A stretch of 64,000 bases of DNA from positions 1-64,000 of the forward strand of contig JAHDVF020000887.1 in the NCBI GenBank assembly GCA_022606425.2, written 5' to 3'. The notes under the pieces were generated by a model. It saw nothing but the letters and a program-made list of their open reading frames with translations. It searched no databases and had not been told where the DNA came from. This stretch comes from Lepidostoma basale. Its lineage: Eukaryota; Arthropoda; Insecta; Trichoptera; Lepidostomatidae. The position numbers were made by a program, and so were the translations under genes. Shown piece by piece: positions 12,225 through 24,100 of this stretch; the first letter of the stretch is position 1; every line of letters begins with the position of its first letter.

Positions 12225-13384
12225 TATATTTATAATTTGGCACCAACTCCCACATACTTTAGAGGCAGAAGGATGCAAATCCACAAGACTGTTTTTATTT
12301 CTATTTTTTAAGGTCCAGAAATAAAATAAAATACTGTTTTTTTTTTACATAAAATTAAAGTACTTGAAGTGAACTATAATATAAAATAAAAAAACACATC
12401 TCAAATAAATCATTTCAATGAATTAAAAAGCATAAATAAAAACATACTTTTGTTTTTGGCTCTGCTGAAAAACTCACTATTTGGATTTGCATCCGTCTGG
12501 CACTTAGATACAGATATGTTCTACTAATTAATTCATAAGAGAACCCGGGTAACACTTCCCTTTCTCTTACCTGTAATATGTACTATACAATGTGTATTTT
12601 CGACACTTGATCAAACGTAATGTGCGAATATTAGACAAAAAATTATCGACAAAAATGCGAATTTTATTTTCTATATGTTACCTACTTAAGAAATAGGGGT
12701 GCTTTAGTTTTTTTTTTTTTGAAAAACCAAACTTCTGTTTTTTTTTTTCTCTTCAGCTCAGCTTCGTATTTTTTAAAGTAGTCTCATTTGAAAGCTAGAA
12801 AGTCTACCTAGCTAAGAAAATAAATAAACCTCACAATATCTAATAGAAACTTAGTACAAAAAAATCTTAGAAATTTGTATTTTTTTTTTAATTTTAGATC
12901 TGCAACTTTAAAACTAGGTCATTGAGGTAGACTTTTTGTATGTTTTATTAAATTTCTTAATTTAATCTACAATTTCTCCAAAATAATTATGGGTCTATCT
13001 CTTTTCGTTGTCATGATATTCACCGCCAAATCTATATTGTATCTATCTCTTTCGATCTTTACCTGCTGCTGCTATTGTTCAACTTGGGTAGAAGGGGTGC
13101 TAAGAAACAAAACAATTGGATTGTCCTTATCTACTTTGACCTGACCTGACCTAACATAGCCTCGGATATACGAGTACACAAGGACAAGTATTGCTCGGAC
13201 CGGCTCTGAGGATTGAGAGAATATTATTTCATTGTCTTTCATATTATTTAACGGTAAGTTTACGGAGTATTTAGGTAGTCACCAAATGTTTGTAGCGAAA
13301 ATTGGAACTAACCTAATTATTTACCCTCCACAGATGAGCACACCCTCGCGGTAATGGAAATCACTCCCTCGCGCGTTAGAGTAA
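12225..13384. other. Intergenic, no gene seen
   Basis: AT-rich sequence with poly-T runs. I see no ORF of interest, no terminal repeats and no conserved coding text. A short GACCTGACCTGACCTAAC run lies near 13138. Confidence 0.6.
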
Positions 13385-13603
13385 AGGCAGAAACATACTA
13401 TTAACACGCGACGCGACGCTTCGTGTCGACACCCGATGTACACCGTGCACATTACCAACACGCGACGCCACGGCGTATTAGCAATTTCTGAGTACAGTTA
13501 GCTGACAGCAGTGATAGTGTATGGTTGTGTGCTACGGATTTAATAAATAACGAGTCAGATGAAGACTTTGAAGAAGATTTGATGCAAATTTTGGGTACAT
13601 TAC

Positions 13604-13858
13604 ATGATACTTAAACGACTCAAGAAAAAGAGAATAATTAGGCGTTATTGGGTACATGAAATAAATCAAAAGAGAAGTACGTGTGGTGAATATCATACTC
13701 TCTATCGAGACTTACTTCAAGATAATGAAAGATTTCACATGTATTTTCGGGTTACTAAAACACAATTTGAAGAAATACACGAATTTATTCAAAGAAATCA
13801 TTTGTGTGTATTCATTTGCTCGGCAATTTCTTCCCATGCTTTATTTCTCACAGTATGA
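13604..13858 (+). pseudogene. PIF/Harbinger transposase N-terminal remnant
   Basis: The ORF reads RRYWVHEINQKRSTCGEYHT and then DLLQDNERFHMYFRV. This is the RYWVHPIN..GEFHTL..YFRM pattern at the start of HARBI1/PIF transposases. It breaks off at about residue 65, where the minus-strand MADF relic begins. No DDE catalytic core remains, so it cannot encode a working transposase. Confidence 0.75.
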
Positions 13859-13905
13859 CAAACAGGATATCGTTTAACCAACTCAATCAATTGTTCGTCG
13901 GTCAT
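13798..13905 (-). pseudogene. MADF/Myb-like second protein of PIF/Harbinger, remnant
   Basis: On the minus strand the sequence reads MTDEQLIELVKRYPVCHTV and AWEEIAEQMNTHK, the start of a MADF domain. PIF/Harbinger elements carry such a DNA-binding protein next to the transposase. About 35 residues remain; the text upstream of the methionine is terminal-repeat sequence and not coding. Confidence 0.7.
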
Positions 13906-14486
13906 TTTGCTAAATAAATGCAAAAATATGTATATATTATATTTGTATGCGTGTACGCTCTGCGAAAGTACTCGAACGACTGACGCGTGGGGTCGGGTGT
14001 TGTCTAGAAACAAACTGCGTGCATCGCGTCGGGTGGCGTATTTACTCCCACCATCGGCAACACGTCGATCTAGCTCGTCTGGATCGGGTGGCGTGTGCGC
14101 GCATGGCGTCGCGTCGGGTGTTCGTAGTGTGATTCTGTTCATAGAAAACAATACAATTTGATTCGACTCAAAACGCATCACGTTTCATCGGGTGGCGTCG
14201 CGTGTTAATAGATGTTTCTGCCTTAATCGTCACGTAAGGATGCCAATACTAACACATTATGTGTAATATGAAGGTATGTAAATGTGTTGGTAAAATCGCA
14301 TCGTTTGATTGGTTAACGGCGTTCCCGCCAGTATTTGCCGCACGCGCACACCATTATGTGACCATTATGGAAGCAACTACGAAACTGAGAAAAGGGATGT
14401 TGGAGATCTGATGTTGTAATATTACACTAAAATATTGTTTTTACAGTTTTCGATATGATAACAAAACATGAATATATTTAATTAGA

Positions 14487-15474
14487 ATGAAGAAAACACA
14501 GTGCGTTTTTGGTTCCAACGTTTTCGTTCTGGAAATTTCGACCTGCAGAACAAGCCCCGTGGACGGCCGGAGACCAAAGTTGATAATGAAGAATTGAAGA
14601 AGCGGATCCATCGCAAACCACGTCCGAGTTAGCTGCAGGCTGCGGTGTTAGTGATAAAACTGTTTTAATCCACTTGAAGCAAATTGGGAAGGTGAAAAGG
14701 CTTGAAAGGTGGGTACCTCACGAATTGAGTGAAGCAAATCAACAAACGCGCGTTGACTGTTGCGTTGCATTACTCAACCGGCACAATAATGAAGGGATTT
14801 TGAATCGAATCATTACCTGTGATGAAAAGTGGATCCTGTATGATAATCGGAAGCGCTCATCGCAATGGCTGAACCCTGCCGAACCAGCCAAACCATATCC
14901 CAAGCGACAATTGACTCCAAAAAAGTTACTTGTGAGCGTTTGGTGGACTAGTGCTGGTGTCGTTCACTACAGCTTTCTTAAATCTGGCCAGACGATTACG
15001 GCAGATGTCTATTGTCAGCAACTGCAAACCATGATGGAAAAGCTAGCTGCTAAACAACCGAGGCTGGTTAATCGCTCTAGGCCACTGCTGCTTCATGATA
15101 ACGCTAGACCACACACTGCACAACAGACGGCTACCAAATTAGAAGAGCTTCAATTGGAATGTCTAAGACATCCACCGTACTCTCCGGACCTTGCCCCAAC
15201 AGATTACTATTTTTTTCGAAATTTGGATAACTTCTTGCAAGGGAAAAAATTTAACTCCGATGGGGCAGTCCAAACCGACTTCAAAGATTTTATTGATTCC
15301 CGTCCGAATGTTTTTTTAGTAAAGGGATCGATGAACTACCTATGAGATGGCAAAAGTGCATAGATAGCAATGGTACATACTTTGATTAAATAAATATATT
15401 ATATTTAAAAAAAATCAACTTTATGTTCCTCCCATACTAAACGCCAATTTCATATGTAAGGACCTAATATTATA
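14487..15474 (+). mobile_element. Mariner transposon (DD34D), 5' truncated and frameshifted
   Basis: The transposase can be followed from the helix-turn-helix part (VRFWFQRFRSGNF, 14500 on) to KGIDELPMRWQKCIDS near 15350, but in several frames. Breaks lie near 14600 and near 15325. The catalytic triad is intact in the main 14674-15345 frame: TCDEKW, LHDNARPHTA, and PTDYYFF with 34 residues between the second and third aspartates. The right end is a mariner-like terminus, CATATGTAAGGACCTAA, at about 15458-15474. No matching left repeat is seen, so the 5' end is lost. Confidence 0.85.
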
Positions 15475-15482
15475 TAGGTAAA

Positions 15483-16485
15483 CTAGCTGACCCGGCAAAC
15501 GTTGTTCTGCCATATAAATTATTTCTAGTGAATATTATGGTTGTTAAATAAAAAATAACAAATGTATTGTACGTGTGTGGGGATGGGATCTATGACAAAA
15601 AGAGGAATGGAGCGCTGTAGACGATGACCGCCGATAAAAACTAAAATACACCAACCATTCATTTTCTCAATTCAACGTATTTCATTAAAGTAACGGACAT
15701 ATTCATTGTTATATCTCTTAAAATTTAAATGTTAAGTGAATAAAAGTCATATATTTTTTATCCTAAAGTAGGAAAATGAAATAAAGAAAATCAATATTAA
15801 TTTCGAAGAGCAATTAAGTGTACGATATTTTTGTCAGTCCGTCTTTAGCTAACACAAATAAGCTCGATGGTTTGCCCATGCGAGAACATGCCACGTATAA
15901 TTGTCCGTGTTAAAAACATGGTGTGCCCAAATCTAAGCCGCAAACAGACATCGTTTGACCTTGCGACTTATTGATTGTCATTGCGAATGCCAATCTAATA
16001 GGAAATTGAACGCGTTTGAATTCAATTGGCACGTCTGTGGGAATCATTGGAATTCGTGGCAGCAAAACATTTTCGGCTCGGAATTTTCCATTCAAAATAA
16101 TGGCTTCAATAATGTTTTTCATCATTTTTTTAATGACCAATCGCGTGCCATTGCACAGCCGTGGTGGATTCAAATTCCGAAGTAAAATAACCGGAGATCC
16201 AACTTTCAGTCGTAGATGGTGTGGTGACATGCTTGGCAAATTCAGTGAGCTCAAAAACTCAGTTGGATAATTTACAGCTTCGTTGGCATCGCAAACTGTG
16301 TCGATCGATTTGTATGATACCAAGTCGCACACGATTAATGTCCTCACCGCCCATGAAGTAGATTTGTAAACATTTGTGTGGTTCGGCATTGGAAGCAATG
16401 AGCCTACTTTGTGGTACACTTGGTCTTTGATTTTGAACGTTGAATTGAATTGTTGTCAGAGCTGAGGGACGTGGACCTGACATAG
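15483..16485 (-). mobile_element. Helitron, minus strand, 3' part with helicase remnant
   Basis: The 3' terminus on the minus strand is GCCGGGTCAGCTAG (ending at 15483) followed by T. Upstream lies the C-terminal part of a Pif1-like Helitron helicase. The ORF at 15910-16419 (minus) reads LKVGSPVILLRNLNPPRLCNG, then LLPRIPMIPTD, then AMTINKSQGQTMSVCGLDLG. A shifted frame then gives HGQLYVACSRMGKPSSLFVL near 15830-15900. At least two frameshifts break it. The 5' end and the Rep domain are absent. Confidence 0.85.
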
Positions 16486-16721
16486 GAGGATGCGCGAGAT
16501 CTACCTTCGGTTACATTTAATACCCATATTTCCGCGTAATAAACGAAATGTTTCTTAAATCAGATATTGTTTGCAGAAAGATGTCTTATTATTAGATATT
16601 ATATACCTACAGTCGAACACGGTTAGTTCGATCACAGAAATAGTGAATTTCGTATGTAACGAAAAATCATTCGTTGACAATTTAGTTTATGATTTTACTC
16701 ATACATTTATTCACTTTTCAG

Positions 16722-17170
16722 GTTCTCAATGCATTTGAGGTCTGCAGGAAGATTGATAAGGACAGAAACAAAGCACCCGGCGCTGCAGAGGCCTTCAAAG
16801 CCATCGGGAACGCGGCGGCCGTGTTGACAGACCCGGAGAAACGCAAGCAGTACGAGGCTTTTGGGGCGGACGACGAACGCATGCAACAGCAGGGTGGACA
16901 CTCGCACGGCCACGCGCGCCAGTACGCCTACACGCGACGCTTCGAGTCCGATTTCACGACGGAGCGGAGTAGCTTTTCAAAGTGTTTTTTGGCTCGGAGG
17001 GCGCACACGTGTACGCTCAGCGCGTCCGCTTTCAGCGCGAACCCTACCCTGCGACTCGCAAGGCGCACGAAGGCTACACCGGCCTCCTGCAGATGCTACC
17101 CATCATCGGCCTCATTCTGCTGTCCACCATGTCCATCTATTCTACCTCCTATCACGCCATGTGCTCCTAG
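16722..17170 (+). pseudogene. DNAJB12/DNAJB14-like J-protein pseudogene
   Basis: The first frame reads NKAPGAAEAFKAIGNAAAVL and DPEKRKQYEAFG, the end of a J domain of the ER-membrane DNAJB12/B14 type. It continues to FESDFTTE. The reading then needs another frame and crosses a TAG before resuming as KVFFGSEGAHVYAQRVRF and ending in a membrane-like stretch, LLQMLPIIGLILLSTMS, with a stop at 17168. The J-domain start with its HPD motif is missing or scrambled. It begins after a TTTTCAG acceptor-like site and is followed by AATAAA near 17226. The copy is GC-rich compared with its surroundings. A frameshift plus an in-frame stop make it a pseudogene unless the sequence is wrong here. Confidence 0.75.
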
Positions 17171-17950
17171 TGCTTACTATTTTTAAAACATTATTCTGTA
17201 TGGAGAATTTGGAATCTATCCATTGAAATAAATAATTTCAACTCCAACTAATTTAGTTTTTACGGTTTTATTTTTTACGCATGATTTCTCTATACAAAAA
17301 GTTTTAAAATTAAATCTTGATATCAGGATAGCAGAATGGCTAAGAAAATATTCAAATAGTTATAAGCGTGACATTTTTCGGTTCAAACCGTCCTTACTAT
17401 ATTATGTTTATAGCACCGCCCATTCTAATGTTACAGATAAAATATTATTATCATATATGGTACTAGATAATTTTAAATATTTTAATGGTAAGAGCAGTAA
17501 TTCATTGTTTGATAGATTTATAGAGGAGAATGGAAAATTTGCAAGTCTTCTAGTAATCGCATAAGGATTCTTCAACGTCTTTAGCCATTTGGTATATTCT
17601 TCATCGCACGGAATTATAGCTCATATGAATTTTCTAATGATTTCTAATGGTATCTTATGATGAAGAACAGTTTTTATTACTTCTTTGATTGACGGTAAGT
17701 TGTTTAATTTCTGTCCAATTGTGTGTGGATCATTTATTACTTTTGGATCATATCAAACCGTACCTACAATTTTCTGCAATGGTACCTACTTTGATTTTAA
17801 GTGTTTGTTTTATTGACGTCTATGTGCGTTTGACATTTTGAGATAGCAACACTCACTAAAACTATGGTGGTTTTAGTGAACGTTCTACGTGTTCGTTTGT
17901 TTTTTAAAGGTTGACAGTATTCTGAATGTAACAATTTATGTAATTAAAAG
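17171..17950. other. Intergenic, upstream of TM9SF3
   Basis: AT-rich, with broken reading frames at 17330-17580 that I cannot assign. The last ~130 bp before the ATG at 17951 should hold the 5' UTR and promoter of TM9SF3. A TTGACAG near 17911 could be a 3' splice site, so an upstream noncoding exon is possible. Confidence 0.4.
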
Positions 17951-19684
17951 ATGAATAAATTATTAACAACTGTGTTCGCCATCTTCCTGGCACTAGCGCA
18001 CTGTGATGAACACACCCACTCGTATAAAGACGAGGAGCAGGTCGTGCTGTGGATGAACACCGTCGGGCCGTACCACAATCGGCAAGAAACTTACGCCTAT
18101 TTTTCGCTACCGTTCTGCGTGGGAAGCAAGGAAAGCATCGGGCATTACCACGAAACATTGTCTGAGGCGCTGCAGGGAGTCGAGCTAGAATTCAGCGGGA
18201 TCGATATCACGTATAAGGACGAAGTTTCCACCCAAAATTATTGTGCCATCGAATTAAACGAGCAGAAGTACAAAGCGTTCGTGTACGCAGTGAAGAACCA
18301 CTATTGGTACCAGATGTACATAGACGACCTGCCTATATGGGGAATAGTGGGCGAAGCGGACGGCAACAACCACTACATCTGGTCTCACAAGAAGTTCGAC
18401 ATCGGCTACAACGGCGACCGGATCGTGGAGGTGAACTTGACGGCCGAGAACAAGGTGCGACTCACTCCGGACGCCAAGATCGCCTTCACGTACGAAGTCA
18501 ACTGGAAGAAGAGCGACATTCGCTTCGAAGACCGCTTCGACAAATACCTCGATCCCAACTTCTTCCAGCACCGAATACACTGGTTCAGCATATTCAACAG
18601 CTTCATGATGGTTATCTTCCTGGTCGGCTTAGTTTCCATGATTTTGATGCGGACCCTCCGAAAAGATTACGCCCGCTATTCTAAAGACGAAGACCTAGAT
18701 GACCTGGAGCGCGACCTGGGAGACGAGTACGGCTGGAAGCAGGTCCACGGAGACGTGTTTCGGCCCGTCCCGCACCTTGCAGTGTTCTCTGCCCTCATCG
18801 GCTCTGGCTATCAGCTCACCACGGTCACGGTCAGCGTCATCGTGTTCACCATCTTCGGAGAGCTGTACACTGAGCGAGGCTCATTGCTCTCCACGTCCAT
18901 ATTCATCTACGCTGCCACTTCAGCGGTGAATGGCTACTTCGGGGGATCCCTCTACGCGCGCATGGGGGGCAAAGTGTGGATCAAGCAGATGCTGCTCTCC
19001 GCCTTCCTGCTGCCCGTGTTGGTGTGCGGCACAGCCTTCTTCATCAACTTCATCGCCATGTACTACCACGCATCGCGCGCCATTCCCGTGGGGACCATGA
19101 TCGCCGTGACGTGCATCTGCATCTTCGTGATCCTGCCGCTAACGCTGGTGGGCACGGTGCTGGGCCGCAACCTCGCCGGCCAGCCGGACTTCCCCTGCCG
19201 GATCAACGCCGTCCCTCGCCCCATCCCCGAGAAGAAGTGGTTCATGGAACCCCTAGTCATCATCATGCTGGGAGGGATCTTGCCCTTCGGTTCCATTTTC
19301 ATCGAAATGTATTTCATTTTCACATCATTCTGGGCGTACAAGATCTACTACGTGTACGGGTTCATGCTTCTGGTGTTTGTCATCCTCATGATAGTGACAG
19401 TGTGCGTGACCATCGTGTGCACCTACTTCCTGCTCAACGCCGAGGACTACCGCTGGCAGTGGACCAGCTTCCTGGCGGCCGGCAGCACGGCCTCCTACGT
19501 GTACCTCTACTCCTTCTACTACTTTCTGTTCAAGACAAAGATGTACGGCTTGTTCCAGACGGCCTTCTACTTCGGCTACATGGCACTCTTCAGTGCCGGC
19601 CTGGGGGTCATGTGCGGCACCGTCGGCTACGTGGGCACCAGCCTCTTTGTCCGCAAAATATATTCCACCGTCAAAATAGATTAA
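17951..19684 (+). CDS. TM9SF3: Transmembrane 9 superfamily member 3
   Basis: A complete 577-residue protein of the TM9SF/nonaspanin family, which works in Golgi and endosome membranes in sorting of membrane proteins. A signal peptide spans about residues 1-18 ([18 protein letters not shown]). A lumenal domain of about 190 residues follows, then nine hydrophobic segments beginning near [20 protein letters not shown]. The protein ends KIYSTVKID, and this terminal KxD-type tail is the Golgi-retention signal of the family and matches the TM9SF3 branch. The start is the first methionine and heads the signal peptide. The gene has one coding exon and a strong G/C preference at third positions in AT-rich surroundings. 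A polyadenylation signal AATAAA lies at 19766-19771. A DNAJB12-like pseudogene lies 0.8 kb upstream. An intronless recent retrocopy is possible, but the frame is fully intact. Confidence 0.95.
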   Translation: MNKLLTTVFAIFLALAHCDEHTHSYKDEEQVVLWMNTVGPYHNRQETYAYFSLPFCVGSKESIGHYHETLSEALQGVELEFSGIDITYKDEVSTQNYCAIELNEQKYKAFVYAVKNHYWYQMYIDDLPIWGIVGEADGNNHYIWSHKKFDIGYNGDRIVEVNLTAENKVRLTPDAKIAFTYEVNWKKSDIRFEDRFDKYLDPNFFQHRIHWFSIFNSFMMVIFLVGLVSMILMRTLRKDYARYSKDEDLDDLERDLGDEYGWKQVHGDVFRPVPHLAVFSALIGSGYQLTTVTVSVIVFTIFGELYTERGSLLSTSIFIYAATSAVNGYFGGSLYARMGGKVWIKQMLLSAFLLPVLVCGTAFFINFIAMYYHASRAIPVGTMIAVTCICIFVILPLTLVGTVLGRNLAGQPDFPCRINAVPRPIPEKKWFMEPLVIIMLGGILPFGSIFIEMYFIFTSFWAYKIYYVYGFMLLVFVILMIVTVCVTIVCTYFLLNAEDYRWQWTSFLAAGSTASYVYLYSFYYFLFKTKMYGLFQTAFYFGYMALFSAGLGVMCGTVGYVGTSLFVRKIYSTVKID

Positions 19685-19765
19685 ATCCAGTGACAATCAT
19701 AATGCAAGGACAACCTCGTGCGAATGTGAACTCTTTAATTGTGAGTGCAATTATGTTACTTATTT

Positions 19766-19771
19766 AATAAA
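19766..19771 (+). terminator. Polyadenylation signal of TM9SF3
   Basis: AATAAA 82 bases after the TM9SF3 stop, in AT-rich sequence. It is the first canonical signal downstream. Confidence 0.6.
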
Positions 19772-19789
19772 ATATTAGTATTCCTAAAG

Positions 19790-21153
19790 TCTCGACTGAT
19801 TTCGTACTTTCAATTGCCGAATACTTGACTAATTGCATATAGGAGCTTCATGTACATATATAATATTTTCTATGTAGCCTATCTATCCCAGCAAAGACAC
19901 CATACGCGGTATGACCGGCCGCCACCCTCTGCCCTCTTGGACTTGGGAGCTGTTACTCTTAAACTCATTTAGCTCGACATAAATCAATATTTAATATTGA
20001 TGAGAATGTCCCTCAATTTCATAGCAAGCCGAAACATATCATTTACAATATGCTGCACCAAAATCTGTTATTCTGGCTGCGTGCGGAGATGTTTTGAGTT
20101 CCTTTCCTCTATAACCTTACCTTCCATAGCAGCAATCCACAGCTCAGTTGGGTCTTGCGATTAACAGTTTCTGCGCAAGTGAAGAGGACGAATGTTAGAT
20201 GTGAAATGTGGAATGGCACTAGTCTGTCCTCCGTGTTTCCTGATCTCAACCAGAGTGAACACTAGTTGGTGAAGAATTCCACCAACTGTCGGGTGTCAGC
20301 ATGGTCAACTTGGTATTCTTTAGAATGTACATATTTTTCAAAATAAATGTTTTTACTTTAGTCGAGTATATTTATTTTCACCCGCTTTTCATATATTCAT
20401 TTATGTCTGTTTTTCCATCACAAATTATTCCAGTTTCAGTTAGTTTGAGGATTTCAAAATACATGAACTTTTTAATTTTGAGGCGACTAGCTACTTCCAA
20501 ATTGTCTTAGGTATTTAAAAAATGACATATTTTTCAAAATACAGTATTTATATCTCATTTGATTCCTTTTCGAATTAGAAACGAGTTTACCCGTTGTAAT
20601 GTTAGAAACGTGACATATTTTTATGCAAAATAAATTTCATTAGTACTAAATTATTAATGTCCATGCTGACAGCGGGTTGACACGAATACACAAGTGTTTC
20701 TTGTGTGCATATCTAAGATAGTACGTATGCAAGTTTCATTTAAGAGATTTACTGAATGAAAAAAAAAGAGAATTTTGCAAATATGGTTATTTTTATTCCA
20801 CTGTTTATATATTAATCAACATCGATATAAAAAATTTAATATGTCTTTATTTTATTCTATAATAGTTCCCACCTTCTTTCTTCTCTAATCCACCAGAGGT
20901 TCGCAGAGAGGAGAATGGAACTAAAAGAAAAATAGAATAGTAGAATAAAACTAAACATTTTATAATATTCTCTTTACTTACAATGAACTATCAATAACCG
21001 ACATCAATAGATTTGTAAAATACAAGCCGGTACAACCGGACAGATCTAGTCTCTCAACTAGATTAAATTAGTAAAATAAAGTCATGGAATGTGGAGAATT
21101 GCATCCAATGGAGAAAATATTAAATAATATCAAAATCTATATACAAACATTGT
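19790..21153. other. Intergenic between convergent TM9SF3 and RBM19
   Basis: No ORF or terminal repeat I can assign. Three near-repeats of CATATTTTTCAAAATA-like text occur at 20330-20650. Confidence 0.5.
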
Positions 21154-21183
21154 TTTATTTCAATTATAAAATAACATTTTATT
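21154..21183 (-). terminator. Two polyadenylation signals at the RBM19 stop
   Basis: On the minus strand one AATAAA (21183-21178) overlaps the TAA stop itself. A second (21159-21154) lies about 20 bases further on. Either implies an extremely short 3' UTR. Confidence 0.6.
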
Positions 21184-24100
21184 CATCCTCTTCCATTTCT
21201 TCCGGCTCAATTAGAGCCTTTTTGCTTTTTTTTCCCCCGGGAGCCGCCTGATTATATGACTCGGCAGTTCTCTTTCTTAGAGTATCCAAAAGTTCATTTT
21301 CATCATCGTGCTTAGCCCATTCCAGCACCAGCCGTCGTCCATACAAGTGGGTGCTCTGACACAGGGCTTCGAATGCACTCTGCAATCATTTAAAAACAAA
21401 ATATTTCATGTGAAGCTTGTTTGTTACAAAGAGATACATATTTCAAATATACCGCGATATATTCCAGTGTGATAGTTAGATATAAGTGGCTGTAAAGTTA
21501 TTGGAAAAGGGTAGTAAATAATAGCGAAAAATACAGAGAGGTTTCATTTATAAAATTATACCGGACCACGTTTTGACCTGAAAGGACGGATTGCTGTCTT
21601 GGTTGGTGACTGGTGACGGGAGAGAGAGTGAAGAGGGTGGGACATATTGCAAGGACATTTTATTTCGAGTGTTTGGAAGTAAAGGTGTGTTCTAAAAAAA
21701 CTAAATATTATTTTAGATTCAATCAAAATAATGGTTCCTGACCTGATCTTTGAAAAGCTAAGTGTAGTTTTAAGAAATCTTATTTACAAGAGATTGAAAC
21801 ATACGAGATTGTATGTTACACCGATTATTCTTAAATTTATATACATGTACATAAATATAAATGTATTACATCAAAGTCCCGTCCATATTGTATGCAATAT
21901 ATATGACTAATAGCGGGCCAAACTATGTCCCGAACCATTAGAATCTACTAACCAACCATTTACTGAAAACTTAGTCACAAACTTTTACATTTAATGTTCG
22001 ACCTCTGCAATACTATGCTACATAAATATGGTTGACTGCTGGTGTATTCGGGAGAGCCCACCACAAGCTTCAATTGGTATTAGCAACAATAAAGAGAGAT
22101 TTGTATGTATTATGTACACGCAGGACAGGTATGCAAGGAACAGTGTCTACGAAGGATTCCTTTTATTCTGCTTATTAGTATTTATACGACAAGAACAGAG
22201 AACGCTCACTTTAGCATCTCCCTTGTTGTAGTATTCCACGAAGCAGAAGCCCCGGTGCTCGCTCTCTCCGGGCTGCATCTTTTTGGGCATTCTCAATGCC
22301 TTAATTTCTCCAAATGTTCTGAAATTAAATTAGGAGGCATCACAATTAGCAGACGATCGTTTCAGTAAAGAGTTGTTGTGTTTCCATTAGTAAATATCTC
22401 GAGACTGTCTTACCCAAAGACTTCCTGAATCTCCCTCTGGTTAGCTTGGAAGGCAACGTTCCTCACGAGTATCTTCGTGCCAGTCTGTTTCTTCATCTGT
22501 ACGGCCTTCTTTGCAGTCTTCACATCACCCCTGAAAACAATATATTTTAGTACAAATAGTAGTGAGCTTATCAATACAAGCGGTAGCGAACTATTTGATT
22601 CATATGCTCGGTACGCTTTGAAATTATCAGAAGATATTAAGGAAACCCATAAGAGAGTTTGTCGAGAGTGGTGGCCATGTGGTTCTTGCATGGCTATGCA
22701 GACTCCTTAACCAATGTATGGATGAGCGATACACTCCGCTAGACTGGAGAGTTTTGTCAACGGTCTAACTGTTGTTTTTTTCTTCACCAAATCACAAAGA
22801 TGTGTTTTTTTTTTCTTGCAATAATCTACTGATGATAAACCGCGTGCGTGCGGGACACAAACATATTTTAGGATCCTCTGAGTACTGAACCAGGATTTAC
22901 TGACTATTTTCAATCATTTATCAATGGTCATGAGAAACTACATAACATGAGAGTCTTATATGAGAAACTTCAAAACACGTCCTTACTGCTCAACAGACTG
23001 AAGGAGACTATTTTGAAGATGGTGTATAAAAAAAATGTATTACATATTTTTCAATAGATTTAATAAAGAAAAATTTATGAATGAATTATCATTCAACAAA
23101 TTGTTATAAAAGTTTAAATACAGAAAATTAACAAAAAAAATAAAAGCATAAAAATAAATATACCTCCCCGTTCTTTCAGAACGTTTCAATTCAATCTGTT
23201 TCCCATCTAGTGAGGAGAGCTGCAACTCCCGGATGGCCCTTTCTGCAGCGGCTTTTGAGAAGTACTGAACAAAGCCATAGCCCATAGAGAGGTACTGGCC
23301 TGGGCTGCTGGGGTCCTTCTTCAGAGCCACCGTGGCTGAGTAGACACGGCCGCAACCCACGAAATGCTAAACAAGCAAAGAACACAAATTATGTAATTAA
23401 TACAAATGAAAACATCAGTTTTCATTTGTATTAATTATTTAATATGGAGTTTTACATCATTGTTCAAGAAACAATAAACAAATTATATGAATGGATAACT
23501 CTGAACTCATTATTAAAAATAATTTAAAAGTTACCTCTTTAAGAGACTCTTCCCTGGTGTCAAAATGTAAACCTTTAACAAAAAGAGTAGTGTCGGGCTC
23601 AGGAGTGTCGTCGTCTTTCCAAACATGGATTTCTTCCGTTTTACACAATAAGTCAGCTGTAATGTCATTTTCTTGTGCCTCTTTACTTTTCTGGTGATGC
23701 GAAACTGTTGCAGGCTCTTTTTTCGAACTTAAGTCTCTCTCCGATTCCTTTTGTTCCGCTGATTGAATGAACACATTGTCCGGGGCCCACTCTAAATAGA
23801 GAGGGAGGTGTTTAAACTTGGAGTAGGCAAGTTTTGAGAAGGCGTGGCGCGCTTCTGATGGCTCCACAAACTCCACGAGCGCCGTGATGCCGTGGGGTGG
23901 CATGACCAGGCGCGCTATCAAACCAAAGGGTTCAAATACTTTCAGTACTTCATCATAGGTGCTTTGCGCTGGCATGTTCTTTACGAGAATAACATTTTTA
24001 GATCTCTTCTTGGCTATCTGAAAAAGACGTAAGATGATTAATAAACTTTAAACTTCAATAAATATGTTGGTTATAGAAATAAATAGTTGCCACTCCATCC

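Larger units (their letters stand above)
13385..14223. mobile_element. PIF/Harbinger element, internally deleted
   Basis: Terminal inverted repeats begin AGGCAGAAACAT on both ends and extend through a second match around TATTAACACGCGACGC. Each side is flanked by TAA (13382-13384 and 14224-14226), the 3-bp target typical of PIF/Harbinger. Inside, two gene relics point towards each other: a transposase N-terminus on the plus strand and a MADF-like protein on the minus strand. The central transposase region with its catalytic residues is missing. Confidence 0.85.

Noticed and set aside
18241..19767. Other-frame ORFs over TM9SF3 (up to 263 codons)
   Set aside because: They are shadows of the strongly biased TM9SF3 codon use and have low-complexity, nonsensical composition.
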